Assembly (NCBI RefSeq): GCF_000320505.1
Contig: NZ_BAGX02000034.1
Location: 1-37,858 of the forward strand
Length of the DNA stretch: 37,858 nt
From: Methanobrevibacter boviskoreani JH1
GTDB taxonomy: Archaea; Methanobacteriota; Methanobacteria; Methanobacteriales; Methanobacteriaceae
Direction of reading: 5' to 3'
Shown here piece by piece: positions 17,148 through 25,757 of this stretch (positions are counted from its first letter, which is position 1; each line of letters begins with the position of its first letter). The position numbers and the translations under genes were made by a program. The notes under the pieces are model-generated. The model did not search any database and was not told the origin of the DNA. It was given only the letters and a program-made list of their open reading frames with translations.

Positions 17148-18437
17148 ATGAGTCAAATTAAAGTATCTATTGAAACATTTGGATGTACTTTTAATAAGGC
17201 GGATTCTCAGATTATGGCAGGTGTGCTTGCTGAGAATGGTATGGAACTTGTTGATAATGCTGAGGATGCCGATGTAATTATTGTAAACACATGTTATGTA
17301 AAACAACCAACAGAAAATAAGGTAACTAACAGGATTCAAAAACTTCAGAAACATTATCCCAATAAGAAGGTTGTTGTCAGTGGATGTATGGTTGAGATAG
17401 ATCCGGAAAAACTTGAGAAGATAGCTGAGGACGGAACTTCCTGGATAGGGCCTCACCAATTAGATAAAACTGCTGATGTTGTAAAAGCAGCATATGAGGG
17501 TAAGACTGAAAGGGATATAGGTTTATCCAAAAAAACAAAAGTAGGTCTTAAAAAGGTTCAAAGTGATGATAAAGTACACATCATTCAAATATGTGAAGGA
17601 TGTATGGGAAAATGTACTTTTTGTTGTACAAGACTGGCTCGCGGACCCCTTCATTCTTATCCAATAGCAGATATTAAAGCCGAGGCAGAACAAGCTATTA
17701 AAGATGGTGCTGTGGAAATTGAACTCACTGCCCAGGACACTGCAGCATTTGGTCATGACACCCATGAAAAACTATCTAATTTAATCAAAGAGGTTGCAAG
17801 TTTAGACGGTGATTTTAAAATTAGGGTTGGAATGATGCATCCTAAAAACATTTTCGATGATGTTGACGGTATAATCGAGGCATTTAAAATGCCAAAGGTA
17901 TATAAATTCATGCATCTACCTGTACAAACAGGTAGTGATAAGGTTTTAAAGGACATGAATCGTCGCCACACAATTGCAGAATATAAGGATTTTGTTGCAA
18001 AAGTTAGAAGCGAGATTCCGGATTTAACCCTTGCAACTGATATTATAGTAGGTTATCCAACAGAAACGGAAGAGGATTTCGAGGAAACTATAAAATTATT
18101 AAGGGAGATTAAACCAAGCTTAATACATCTATCTAAATATAGACATAGAGAAGGTGCCATTTCCTCCTCACTTAAGGAAATTCCATTTAAAGTAATGAAG
18201 AGAAGATCTAAGGAACTTACCAATATCAAGGAAGAGATAACCGAGGAAGAGAATAAACAATTAATTGGTAAAACATTAGAAACTTTAATTGTTGGTAAGG
18301 GTTCCAAAGGTGGATATATGGGAAAAACATATTCCTATATTCCGGTAATTGTTCCTGAGGCTAAAATTGGTTCTTTTGTCAATGTTAAAATAAACGATGC
18401 TACAAGCACCTATCTATTAGGTGAGATTGTAGATTAA
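17148..18437 (+). CDS. Archaeal tRNA t6A37 methylthiotransferase (e-MtaB type)
   Basis: This radical-SAM enzyme adds a methylthio group to N6-threonylcarbamoyladenosine at position 37 of tRNAs that read ANN codons. The N-terminal UPF0004 domain holds cluster cysteines C13, C49 and C80. The radical-SAM cluster is C152-x3-C156-x2-C159. A TRAM RNA-binding domain occupies about residues 370-429 (IGKTLETLIVGKGSKGG onward). The 429-residue length is normal for the archaeal branch. AGGG about 9 bases upstream supports ATG 17148. It is a chromosomal housekeeping gene that marks the right border of the hsd island. Confidence 0.93.
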   Translation: MSQIKVSIETFGCTFNKADSQIMAGVLAENGMELVDNAEDADVIIVNTCYVKQPTENKVTNRIQKLQKHYPNKKVVVSGCMVEIDPEKLEKIAEDGTSWIGPHQLDKTADVVKAAYEGKTERDIGLSKKTKVGLKKVQSDDKVHIIQICEGCMGKCTFCCTRLARGPLHSYPIADIKAEAEQAIKDGAVEIELTAQDTAAFGHDTHEKLSNLIKEVASLDGDFKIRVGMMHPKNIFDDVDGIIEAFKMPKVYKFMHLPVQTGSDKVLKDMNRRHTIAEYKDFVAKVRSEIPDLTLATDIIVGYPTETEEDFEETIKLLREIKPSLIHLSKYRHREGAISSSLKEIPFKVMKRRSKELTNIKEEITEEENKQLIGKTLETLIVGKGSKGGYMGKTYSYIPVIVPEAKIGSFVNVKINDATSTYLLGEIVD

Positions 18438-18440
18438 TCA

Positions 18441-18450
18441 TTTTTTTTTT
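18441..18450 (+). terminator. T-run terminator after the methylthiotransferase gene
   Basis: Ten consecutive T residues start 4 bases after the stop at 18437. Archaeal termination relies on such oligo-T tracts. Confidence 0.6.
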
Positions 18451-18474
18451 AACTTATTTAAAAATTGTTTATTT

Positions 18475-19311
18475 TTATTTTTTACAAATGAAAATAATAT
18501 CTTTATCTAAAAAACCATATCTTTCATTTATTTCTTTATCTAATTTTACAGGATCATAACATGTAACATCAAATCCTACAGATTCTAATCTATCTTTAAA
18601 GTCGGTACTATATTTTCGAACATGGTCTTTTTGACCAAAATATTTTGTTCTTAATTCATCAGTGTTATATTCTGGATTTTCAAAGGTTTCATTTAGTTCT
18701 CTAAATATAGGAACCATTAAAAATACAATCCCTCCTTGAGAATTTGGTTTGATTACTCTGTATAATTCAGACATTGCTTTTTTATCATCTGGAATATGTT
18801 CTAGTACATGGCATGAAATAATAAAATCAAATGAATTATCTTCAAAAGGAATATCACACATATCCACTTGTTTTCTTATATTATTTTTAGGGTTAATATC
18901 TACTGGCCAGTAATCAAGATTATTTAAATTATCAAATATTTTAAATAAGGCTTTTTCTGGAGCAAAATGCAACAATTTTTTATTTTCTTTCAAATTAAAA
19001 ATATTGTAATTACTGTTTATATAATAAAAAAGAAGTCTTGTTCTTTCTAAGGATTTACAACTAGGACAAAATGCATGTTTTCTACCATAAATTGGTGTGA
19101 AAAATGGAATTTTCTTATTACATATGGGACAATATCTATCTATGCCACTTGATATAACATCATCAATAGATTCTAAAAGTAATCTATTATCTTCCCTACA
19201 TTTTTTAAGTTCACCATTAACTTTTTCATTTTCTTTATTTAACTTGGTGTAATTACTTTTATAATAGTTGTAACTATTACTTTTAGATAATAAATAATTT
19301 TTAAAACTCAT
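18475..19311 (-). CDS. SAM-dependent methyltransferase with N-terminal zinc ribbon
   Basis: The 278-residue protein starts with a short coiled-coil-like stretch (about 20-50) and a zinc ribbon C61-x2-C64 / C82-x2-C85. A class I methyltransferase domain follows. LLHFAPEK (113-120) is motif I-like, DMCDIPFEDNSFDFI (150-164) is the acidic/post-I region, and CHVLEHIPDD (167-176) is typical of methyltransferase type 11 enzymes. The substrate is unknown. Relatives often lie in glycan or sugar-nucleotide loci, but here it has no such partners. GTGAT lies just before ATG 19311. It converges with the methylthiotransferase gene. Confidence 0.85.
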   Translation of the reverse strand: MSFKNYLLSKSNSYNYYKSNYTKLNKENEKVNGELKKCREDNRLLLESIDDVISSGIDRYCPICNKKIPFFTPIYGRKHAFCPSCKSLERTRLLFYYINSNYNIFNLKENKKLLHFAPEKALFKIFDNLNNLDYWPVDINPKNNIRKQVDMCDIPFEDNSFDFIISCHVLEHIPDDKKAMSELYRVIKPNSQGGIVFLMVPIFRELNETFENPEYNTDELRTKYFGQKDHVRKYSTDFKDRLESVGFDVTCYDPVKLDKEINERYGFLDKDIIFICKK

Positions 19312-19952
19312 AATATCACAAATTAATAATTATATCCTTCCTATTAATCAAAAGAACTAAAATTATTAAACTTAATAATTTCTAATAAAAAATTAATCAA
19401 ATACTATTTTAATAATTTTTATTAAATCCTTTTTTTTAATAAATTCATAAAATAAGTTTAATAATTTTATTAATATAAGTTCAATATTTTTTTATCTTTC
19501 TAATATTCTATTAATTATTAATATTTTTATATAATATTTATATTTGTCTTCTATTTTGAGAACTTAAAACATTATTTAAAATATTAAATAATATGATGAA
19601 TTTTAAAGGTTTTTAGAGATATATTCTAACTAATTTTCATTTATTTTGTTAATTAAAATATTAAAACAATTTGTTTAATTGATTTAAGAAATATTATTAA
19701 TTTTTATAAAAAACATATTTTATTTGGTTTTTTGAACTATTTTAAAGATTGTTTGTTCTTTTATTCGTAATTTGAGATATTTAAATAGATTTAATTTTTT
19801 AATTTTTTAATTGCTTATAATGCTAGTTTAACTTATAAGTTTTAATTTTTTTAGTATTTTTTAATAGTAATATGTTAATAATTTTTTAATTCATGATAAA
19901 AATAATATTAATTATGTTGAGTGAATATTAGCCTATTTTAATCATTTTTTAA
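19312..19952. other. AT-rich intergenic region before the histone gene
   Basis: No gene, clear repeat or structured RNA is visible over 640 bases. It is made of A/T-rich, bendable-looking sequence between two divergent transcription units. The right edge is the histone promoter. Confidence 0.5.
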
Positions 19953-19967
19953 CGAAACCTTTATATA
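19953..19967 (+). promoter_or_regulatory. Histone promoter (BRE + TATA box)
   Basis: CGAAACC at 19953-19959 directly precedes TTTATATA at 19960-19967, a strong archaeal BRE/TATA pair. Transcription should begin near 19985, leaving a short leader that contains GGAGGTGA at 19990-19997. Confidence 0.85.
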
Positions 19968-20001
19968 CTATGTGAAACAACTATTATTTGGAGGTGAAAA
20001 A

Positions 20002-20202
20002 ATGAGTGAATTACCAATCGCACCAGTCGGTCGTATCTTAAAAAATGCTGGAGCACAAAGAATTTCCGATGAAGCAAAAATTGCATTAGCTGAAGCTTTA
20101 GAAGAACAAGGTGAAGAATTAGCAAGAAAATCTGTTGATTTTGCACGCCATGCTGGTAGAAAAACTGTCAAAGCTACTGATGTAAAATTAGCTATCAAAT
20201 AG
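20002..20202 (+). CDS. Archaeal histone (HMf family)
   Basis: This 66-residue histone-fold protein compacts DNA as dimers that multimerise. The sequence [13 protein letters not shown] and the terminal [13 protein letters not shown] match Methanobacteriales HMf-type histones, and RKTVKATD is the typical loop-2 DNA contact. A GTG at 19972 is in frame and would add ten residues, but it lies before the GGAGGTGA ribosome binding site, which is 4 bases from ATG 20002; the family also starts with MSELPIAP. It is strongly promoted and followed by a hairpin terminator, so it is a single highly expressed transcript. Confidence 0.97.
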   Translation: MSELPIAPVGRILKNAGAQRISDEAKIALAEALEEQGEELARKSVDFARHAGRKTVKATDVKLAIK

Positions 20203-20246
20203 GTTTCTTAATTTGCATCCAGTTAGTGATGAATTTTTTTATAAGT

Positions 20247-20266
20247 TTGGCCAGTTCTATGGCCAA
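20247..20266 (+). terminator. Hairpin terminator after the histone gene
   Basis: TTGGCCA (20247-20253) pairs with TGGCCAA (20260-20266) around GTTCTA, and T-rich sequence follows from 20271. Confidence 0.65.
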
Positions 20267-20377
20267 TTACTTATTTTTAAATTTTTTTAAATAGACTATT
20301 TTTTAGTGTAGTTATTCTTTGGATAAGATTTGATGTTTTTTAAAAAATCCTTAGATTTTAATAAAGAAATAGTAATC

Positions 20378-20385
20378 TTTATATA
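20378..20385 (+). promoter_or_regulatory. TATA box for the tRNA pair
   Basis: TTTATATA at 20378-20385 lies 46 bases before the first tRNA nucleotide. A start near 20403 would give a leader of about 20 bases. Confidence 0.75.
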
Positions 20386-20423
20386 TGAGAATCTATAAAC
20401 TATAATAGGTATGTATGTTTGTA

Positions 20424-20495
20424 GGTCCGGTGGTCTAGGGGTATGATACCTCCTTGACGTGGAGGGGATCACGAGTTCAAATCTCGTCCGGACCA
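20424..20495 (+). tRNA. tRNA-Val (GAC)
   Basis: Acceptor GGTCCGG pairs with CCGGACC. The anticodon arm CCTCC-TTGACGT-GGAGG carries anticodon GAC. The T-arm ACGAG-TTCAAAT-CTCGT is perfect. Discriminator A is at 20495 and no CCA tail is encoded. It lies 3 bases from tRNA-Phe and is probably transcribed with it. Confidence 0.96.
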
Positions 20496-20498
20496 TAT

Positions 20499-20571
20499 GC
20501 CATGGTAGTTCAGATGGGAGAACGCTAGACTGAAGATCTAGATGTCGCTGGTTCAAGTCCGGCCCATGGCA
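20499..20571 (+). tRNA. tRNA-Phe (GAA)
   Basis: Acceptor GCCATGG pairs with CCATGGC. The D-arm is GTTC...GAAC, the anticodon arm CTAGA-CTGAAGA-TCTAG carries GAA, and the T-arm is GCTGG-TTCAAGT-CCGGC (one T-G pair). Discriminator A is at 20571 and no CCA tail is encoded. Confidence 0.96.
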
Positions 20572-20612
20572 CTAGATACATCTTTTTTTATGATTTTATT
20601 TTTAAATTTCAA

Positions 20613-20770
20613 CTATTTTTGTAATTTTTGTTGTATATTTGTTTGTTTAGTTTATTTTACTGTATTTTTTTGTTCTATTTGATTTTTTTAGCTGTTTTTT
20701 GTAATTTTTGTTGTATATTTGTTTGTTTAGTTTATTTTACTGTGTTTTTTGTTGTATTTGATTTTTTTAG
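20613..20770. repeat. 80-bp tandem duplication downstream of the tRNAs
   Basis: GTAATTTTTGTTGTATATTT begins at 20621 and again at 20701, and the two flanking 80-base units are nearly identical. The units are T-rich on the plus strand and contain no gene. The first unit could also contain the terminator of the tRNA transcript. Confidence 0.85.
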
Positions 20771-21338
20771 TAATCTTCTATTCTGATTTTTTCAATTAGT
20801 CTCATATTTGAATATTCATTGTTTCAAATATATATTGAAAATTACCTTTTTGATTTTAAAATTTTAATATTATCAAGTTTTTATTAAAGATATCTATATT
20901 TGCAGATTATTATTTCCTGATATAGAATTATATACAAATCAAATTCATATTACAGTTAATTTAATTAAATAGAAAATATTCAAATACTAAATTATTATTT
21001 CATATTTTAATTAAATGATGGAATTTTTCAGTTGGATTTTGGTTTTATAGTTTAATAATTTTTCAATTTAATTTTTCACTGTATTTTTAGAATTAGGTTT
21101 TTAAGAAATAGATTGCAGATTATGATTAAAGTTCAATTTTTAGGTTGAAGTTATTTTACTTAAAAAATTAAATGATTTATTGAAGTTTGCAATTTTAGAA
21201 TTGGGGTTTTAAGAAATAGATATGTATATTTTATAATTGTAATAAAGTTTAATTTTTTAAATGGAACTCTAATGAAAAATAGTAAATGGTTTACTTAAAA
21301 TATAATTTTTAAAATTTAAAAAAAAGTAGAAGAAATGG
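20771..21338. repeat. Intergenic region with a degenerate 108-base repeat
   Basis: No gene is visible. TTTTAGAATT followed by GGTTTTTAAGAAATAGAT-like sequence starts at 21085 and again at 21193. The similarity continues through an ATAAAGTTCAATTTTT-like part and TTTACTTAAAA, so a degenerate repeat with a period of about 108 spans roughly 21085-21305. Confidence 0.6.
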
Positions 21339-22055
21339 TTATAAACTAATCTTTCTAGGTTTATAAGCTTTGTTCTCGAGTAAATTTTGATATTCTTCAA
21401 GAATAAGGTTTGCTGTAGATGATCCAATTCTACTTGCACCTGCAGCCAAATATCTTAAACAAGTTTTTTGGTTTTTAATACCTCCAGATGCTTTAATCTC
21501 TGTATGAGGTGCTGCAGTTGTCATTATTTGAATATATGTGATCATTTCATTAAAGGTATTGTTTCCTGTAAATCCTGTATTGGTTTTAATGAAATCTGCA
21601 TCACTTTTATCGATCAATTTACTGATTTTTCTAATGTCGTCCTCTTGGAAGTAATTTGTTTCAATAATCACTTTTAAAATTCTATCACCAATTTCAGCTC
21701 TTACAGCTGAGATTTCCTCAAGAATAAGCTGGTAATCTCCATTTTCATATGCAGGAATATTCATTACCATATCAATTTCATCTGCTCCATCTTCAACAGC
21801 AATCTTAGCTTCTAATGCTTTTACCCTTTTATCATTAGTACCTAATGGAAAACCTACAACGGTTCCTACTTTAACGTCACTGTCTTTAAGTAATTCAGAT
21901 GCTAATTTAACGTAACAAGGACTTACCACAACAGAAAACATATTCCAATCATCTGCAATTTGACAGAATACCTTCATATCTTCTTTTGTAGCAGTATTGT
22001 CTAAGTAAGTAAATTCCATACTTCTTGCAAGTTCTCTTGGTGATTTATTCTTCAT
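21339..22055 (-). CDS. deoC: Deoxyribose-phosphate aldolase
   Basis: DeoC interconverts 2-deoxyribose 5-phosphate with glyceraldehyde 3-phosphate and acetaldehyde in nucleoside breakdown. The 238-residue TIM-barrel has EIDMVMNI (D95), the Schiff-base lysine K157 in DFIKTNTGF, and the assisting K188 in EIKASGGIK, all in the expected places. GAGGTAAAATT before ATG 22055 gives a good start. No other nucleoside-salvage gene is adjacent. Confidence 0.94.
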   Translation of the reverse strand: MKNKSPRELARSMEFTYLDNTATKEDMKVFCQIADDWNMFSVVVSPCYVKLASELLKDSDVKVGTVVGFPLGTNDKRVKALEAKIAVEDGADEIDMVMNIPAYENGDYQLILEEISAVRAEIGDRILKVIIETNYFQEDDIRKISKLIDKSDADFIKTNTGFTGNNTFNEMITYIQIMTTAAPHTEIKASGGIKNQKTCLRYLAAGASRIGSSTANLILEEYQNLLENKAYKPRKISL

Positions 22056-22199
22056 AATTTTACCTCGTTTTTTCTCCCTACTAATTTCTTAATTATAATT
22101 TTAAAAGTATATAAATATTTATAATTCATATATAACTTTTCTTATATAATCCTAACCGAAAATTTTTTATAGTAACAAATCTAAGTTGGGATTTGGATT

Positions 22200-23912
22200 T
22201 TATATCAGTTTTTTTGCCATATATGGTCCTTTTCTTTCATAACCAAATTTACGATAATAGTTTCTGGTACCGATTCCACTTATAATCAGTATTTCCTCTT
22301 TGTTGTTGTCTATTGCAATTTCCTCGGCCCTTTTAAGTAACTGTTTTCCAAAGCCTGTATGCTGACCTATCTTATTTGATTTTTTACCAATATGTATAAG
22401 GTTTCCATAGACATGTAATTCACGGATTAAAGCTGATTTGTCAGTAATTTCTTCTCTGAATGCCTGTGGTGACGGAAGTCTTAGCCTTAAAAATCCTGCA
22501 AGACTTTCCTCGTTTTTATCTTCTATGGACAAGAAATGTTCTACACCATTACAGCAATCATAACTTTCCTCAAATAACTGATAATCGTCGATTGTATACT
22601 CTTCTTTTGTTTTTTTATGGCCTATTTCTCTACATCTTATACATTGACAGTTAATATTTTCCTCTTCCAGTCTTTTATATACAAATTCTCCAAGATTTGA
22701 ATTGGATATTCCTCCCTGTATTAATGTTGTCGGAATATCCCTTTGGATTCTCATGGTCCTAACCCATTTAGGCAGTATCTTTTTGATTTCAACTATTAAA
22801 TCCACAGCCTCCTCAGTGGTATATGGTTCATATCCACCTTTAAGCCATAGATCATATAATTCACTGCCTTTGGTTACAAGTACGGGATAGATCTTTAACA
22901 TATCCGGCTTGTAGTTCGGATCTGTAAATATGGTTTTAAACATTTCGAGGTCTTCCTTCTGATTCTGGAACAGTCCCGGCATGAAGTGCATTGCAACTTT
23001 AATGGCAGAATCTCTAAGATTCCTATTTGCATTAATACTGTCTGCCACGGTATGGCCCCTTTTAACACGTTTGTAAATATCGTCATGTATGGTCTGAACA
23101 CCTAATTCAACACGTGTCACTCCCATTTTCAACATTCTGTTTATATGTTCCGGTTTGCAGTAATCTGGTCTTGTCTCAAATGTCATTCCAATACATCTTA
23201 TCTTGGATGATTCGTTTGCCTTTTGAATGTCCTCTAGAATCACATAGTCATTTGGTTTATATGGTTTTACAAGCCCGTTTGAATATGGAGGATATTGTTT
23301 TAGAATATTCTTATCAATATCATCTAGATCCAGATTTCTAGTGCTTCCATGATGTTTAATCTCAACATCATCAAGAACGATACCGAAATCAACCATTGCC
23401 TTAAGACATTGGGAGACAAACCATTCCTGATAACAAATGTCCAATGACGGGAAAGTACCTCCCATAATAATGAGTTCAACCTTGTCTATTGGATGTCCCA
23501 CTTTATGGAGTTGCATTAATCTATTGTAAGTTTGAATATAAGGATGGAATTTAAACATTCTTCCACGTAATGCAGCAGGTTCCTCACCGGTATAACTTGG
23601 CGGTGCCGTACTACTTTCGGGACAGTAAAAACATCTTCCATGTGGGCATTTATGTGGATGGCACATAACCGCTACAATTGCAACACCTGATAAAGTTCTG
23701 GTAGGTTTTTTCTGAAGTATCGGTGTGATTAAATCCATCTCCTCATGGCTTGCACGTTCTAGAATATCCGCATTGCTCATAAATTTAGAAAGTTTCATCT
23801 GTCTACATAACTGTCTTTTTTCAACTTCTAAATCCTTACGATTCTGGATTTGACCATTTAGAATATTGTCAATAATAATTCTACAAGCTTTATCTAATGT
23901 TTCCTCTGTCAT
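22200..23912 (-). CDS. elp3: Elp3-type tRNA uridine-34 modification enzyme (radical SAM + acetyltransferase)
   Basis: Archaeal Elp3 acts alone to form cm5U-type modifications at wobble uridine 34 of tRNA using acetyl-CoA and a radical-SAM cluster. The cysteine-rich cluster region is [14 protein letters not shown] (residues 84-97), followed by [12 protein letters not shown]. The C-terminal GNAT domain shows a [10 protein letters not shown] acetyl-CoA loop and a [15 protein letters not shown] ending. ATG 23927 is in frame but has no ribosome binding site, while GAGGAT lies before the sixth codon, so I choose ATG 23912 (570 aa). It is separated from deoC by a 144-base gap. Confidence 0.93.
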   Translation of the reverse strand: MTEETLDKACRIIIDNILNGQIQNRKDLEVEKRQLCRQMKLSKFMSNADILERASHEEMDLITPILQKKPTRTLSGVAIVAVMCHPHKCPHGRCFYCPESSTAPPSYTGEEPAALRGRMFKFHPYIQTYNRLMQLHKVGHPIDKVELIIMGGTFPSLDICYQEWFVSQCLKAMVDFGIVLDDVEIKHHGSTRNLDLDDIDKNILKQYPPYSNGLVKPYKPNDYVILEDIQKANESSKIRCIGMTFETRPDYCKPEHINRMLKMGVTRVELGVQTIHDDIYKRVKRGHTVADSINANRNLRDSAIKVAMHFMPGLFQNQKEDLEMFKTIFTDPNYKPDMLKIYPVLVTKGSELYDLWLKGGYEPYTTEEAVDLIVEIKKILPKWVRTMRIQRDIPTTLIQGGISNSNLGEFVYKRLEEENINCQCIRCREIGHKKTKEEYTIDDYQLFEESYDCCNGVEHFLSIEDKNEESLAGFLRLRLPSPQAFREEITDKSALIRELHVYGNLIHIGKKSNKIGQHTGFGKQLLKRAEEIAIDNNKEEILIISGIGTRNYYRKFGYERKGPYMAKKLI

Positions 23913-24098
23913 ATTATCCTCAAACATAATGTTAAAATACTTTCTTTTTTAAAAAAATAATAAAATCAGTTCTAATTGAATATTTAATTTTCTTAATAGA
24001 AATATATTAGTTAATTATTTATATTTTTATTGTTAAATTCTTAATTAATTAATATTTAGATTTAAATATTTTTAAAATTTATTTAGGAGAGACTTCTC

Positions 24099-24323
24099 AT
24101 GAAGGTTAAAGATTTATTAGGTATGAAAGTATTGGATACTGATGCTAAAGAAGTTGGAAAAGTAGTGGATGCTGATTTTGATAGTGAATCTGGTCAAATC
24201 CAAAAACTTACAATTTCTCTTAAAAAAAATATGATATCTAGTGATGAAGTTGTTGTAAGATATGACAATATTAAAAGTATTGGGGACTATGTATTATTAG
24301 ATGTTAATATAATTAAAGGATAA
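24099..24323 (+). CDS. PRC-barrel domain protein
   Basis: This 74-residue protein is a single PRC-barrel (KVKDLLGMKVLDTDAKEVGKV start, VVVRYDNIKSIGDYVLLD end). Such domains occur alone in archaea and are linked to RNA processing or cell division in some lineages, but no role can be assigned here. GGAGAG lies before ATG 24099. The next gene follows after 24 bases, so they may form an operon. Confidence 0.88.
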   Translation: MKVKDLLGMKVLDTDAKEVGKVVDADFDSESGQIQKLTISLKKNMISSDEVVVRYDNIKSIGDYVLLDVNIIKG

Positions 24324-24347
24324 TTTCATTTTGTAGAGATGATATTA

Positions 24348-24656
24348 ATGGATATTTTAGATGCTATTGGTAGGGTAATAGAGGAAGGTAAAACTGTCCG
24401 ATATATACCTACCGGTACTACTGGTGAAGTAGAGGATATGCGCATTAAGGATGATAAATACTGGGTTAAGATAGCTAATACTAATATGTGGTATGTTACC
24501 AGTGAGGTAGAAGTTTTATCCGAAGATGAAATCATTGATAAAAAAGATTATAAACTTGAGGATAATACCGAATTCGATGAGGAAAAATTCAAGGAAAGAC
24601 AAAGACAATTTGCTGATGCAAGGATTGATGATCAGGTAGCTGATGGCGGAGGTTAA
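24348..24656 (+). CDS. DUF2098-like methanogen protein
   Basis: The small acidic protein (102 aa) resembles the methanogen-specific DUF2098 family: a short barrel-like part (GKTVRYIPTGTTGEVEDM, DDKYWVKIANTNMWYV) and a charged helical tail ending in GGG. The function is unknown. ATG 24339 also lies in frame, but GATGAT at 24339-24344 fits as ribosome binding site for ATG 24348, so I choose the shorter form. It is probably co-transcribed with the PRC-barrel gene. Confidence 0.75.
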   Translation: MDILDAIGRVIEEGKTVRYIPTGTTGEVEDMRIKDDKYWVKIANTNMWYVTSEVEVLSEDEIIDKKDYKLEDNTEFDEEKFKERQRQFADARIDDQVADGGG

Positions 24657-24970
24657 ATCCACTAGTTTCTCTTCTTGAATTATTTTTTTGATACGGAATT
24701 CTTTCTGTTTTATTTACTTATTTTCAATCTTTAACGATTTTTATTCAATATTAAGCTATTTTAGATTCTTGTAATCTATTTTTTTAATTTTCCCTAATCA
24801 TTAGTTAATATGGGCTTTTTTCTATTTCTAACAGGTTTTACATGGTTTTTATTTAATGAAGTTCATTTCTGTTTTAATTTACTTGTTTTTTTTTAATCTT
24901 TGTCTAACAAAAAATTCTTTTCTAATTTTAAGTTGTTCATTTTTTATTAAATGTCTATTTTACTTATTAA
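24657..24970. other. T-rich intergenic region with imperfect repeats
   Basis: No gene is visible. TTTCTGTTTTATTTACTT near 24702 recurs imperfectly as TTTCTGTTTTAATTTACTT near 24866, each followed by a TTTTTAATCTTT-like stretch. T-runs here probably end the DUF2098 transcript. Confidence 0.45.
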
Positions 24971-24984
24971 AAGTATATATACTT
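24971..24984 (+). promoter_or_regulatory. Palindromic TATA element before the DUF308 gene
   Basis: AAGTATATATACTT is a perfect 14-base palindrome containing a TATA box, 46 bases before ATG 25030. It may be a simple promoter or a promoter overlapped by an operator. Confidence 0.55.
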
Positions 24985-25029
24985 CTTAATTATATCTTAA
25001 ATTAGAAAATAATTATCTGAGGTGAGAAT

Positions 25030-25527
25030 ATGAATGATTTAACTATTACAGGAATAATTACAATTGTTGTCGGAATCATTATTTTAGCATTTCCATACCT
25101 GAGCCAAACATTCTTGTCATTTGTATTTGGACTTGTTTTCATAATTTTAGGTATTTATTACTTTATTAGGGGATGTGGCGAGTGGTCTAGTTATGCCGCT
25201 CATTCACTTACCAAGATATTCCTATCAATTTTAAGTGTAATATTGGGTATATGTTTAATTGGAAATATTCAATTGTTTGATGCAATATTTGGTTTGATAT
25301 TCTGGGTTGTAGGTTTAATAATGGTAATATTTGCAATATTAAATATTTATTATAGGGAGTATGGTCCACTTAGAGCCACAGCTATTATAATGTTAATCTT
25401 AGGTATTATTACAATAATATTGGGTTGTCTATCATGGCTTAATCCTTTCTATGTGGCACTTATTCTTGCAATAAGCTTAATCCTTGATGGTTTAGGATTT
25501 ATATCTGCGGGATCTAATATATATTAA
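25030..25527 (+). CDS. DUF308 (HdeD-like) membrane protein
   Basis: The 165-residue protein is composed of six hydrophobic helices in three hairpins (about 5-25, 28-46, 60-80, 85-107, 115-135 and 140-160), as in the DUF308/HdeD family of small integral membrane proteins. Bacterial HdeD is linked to acid tolerance, but no function is established for archaeal members. GAGGTGA lies just ahead of ATG 25030. It is a single-gene transcript with its own promoter and a hairpin terminator. Confidence 0.85.
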   Translation: MNDLTITGIITIVVGIIILAFPYLSQTFLSFVFGLVFIILGIYYFIRGCGEWSSYAAHSLTKIFLSILSVILGICLIGNIQLFDAIFGLIFWVVGLIMVIFAILNIYYREYGPLRATAIIMLILGIITIILGCLSWLNPFYVALILAISLILDGLGFISAGSNIY

Positions 25528-25529
25528 AG

Positions 25530-25561
25530 AATATCCCTTTTTTTATTTATAAAGGGTTATT
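25530..25561 (+). terminator. Hairpin terminator after the DUF308 gene
   Basis: AATATCCCTTT (25530-25540) pairs with AAAGGGTTATT (25551-25561), with one mismatch and a 10-base loop, followed by CTATTTTTTT. Confidence 0.7.
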
Positions 25562-25757
25562 TCTATTTTTTTAATTATTTTGATTAATATGAAGATGTTT
25601 TTTTTTGGTTATCTTTTTTGATTAAATAAAATAAGTAAACGTTTTTAACTATTTGAACTGAGTAAAAATAGTAAAACAAGAATAAAAAGATCAATGTTTT
25701 AAATTATTTCAATTGAATAAAAGGAGTAAATGATTAAATCTTATAATGGATTTAATC

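Noticed and set aside
20424-20571. The tRNA pair as the integration target for the hsd island
   Set aside because: The T-arm and acceptor ends of tRNA-Val and tRNA-Phe do not match the tRNA-like 3' fragment at 9322-9346, and the pair lies outside the island.
22460-23341. Plus-strand open frames opposite elp3
   Set aside because: They are shadows of the strongly conserved minus-strand elp3 frame, with no family resemblance or ribosome binding sites.
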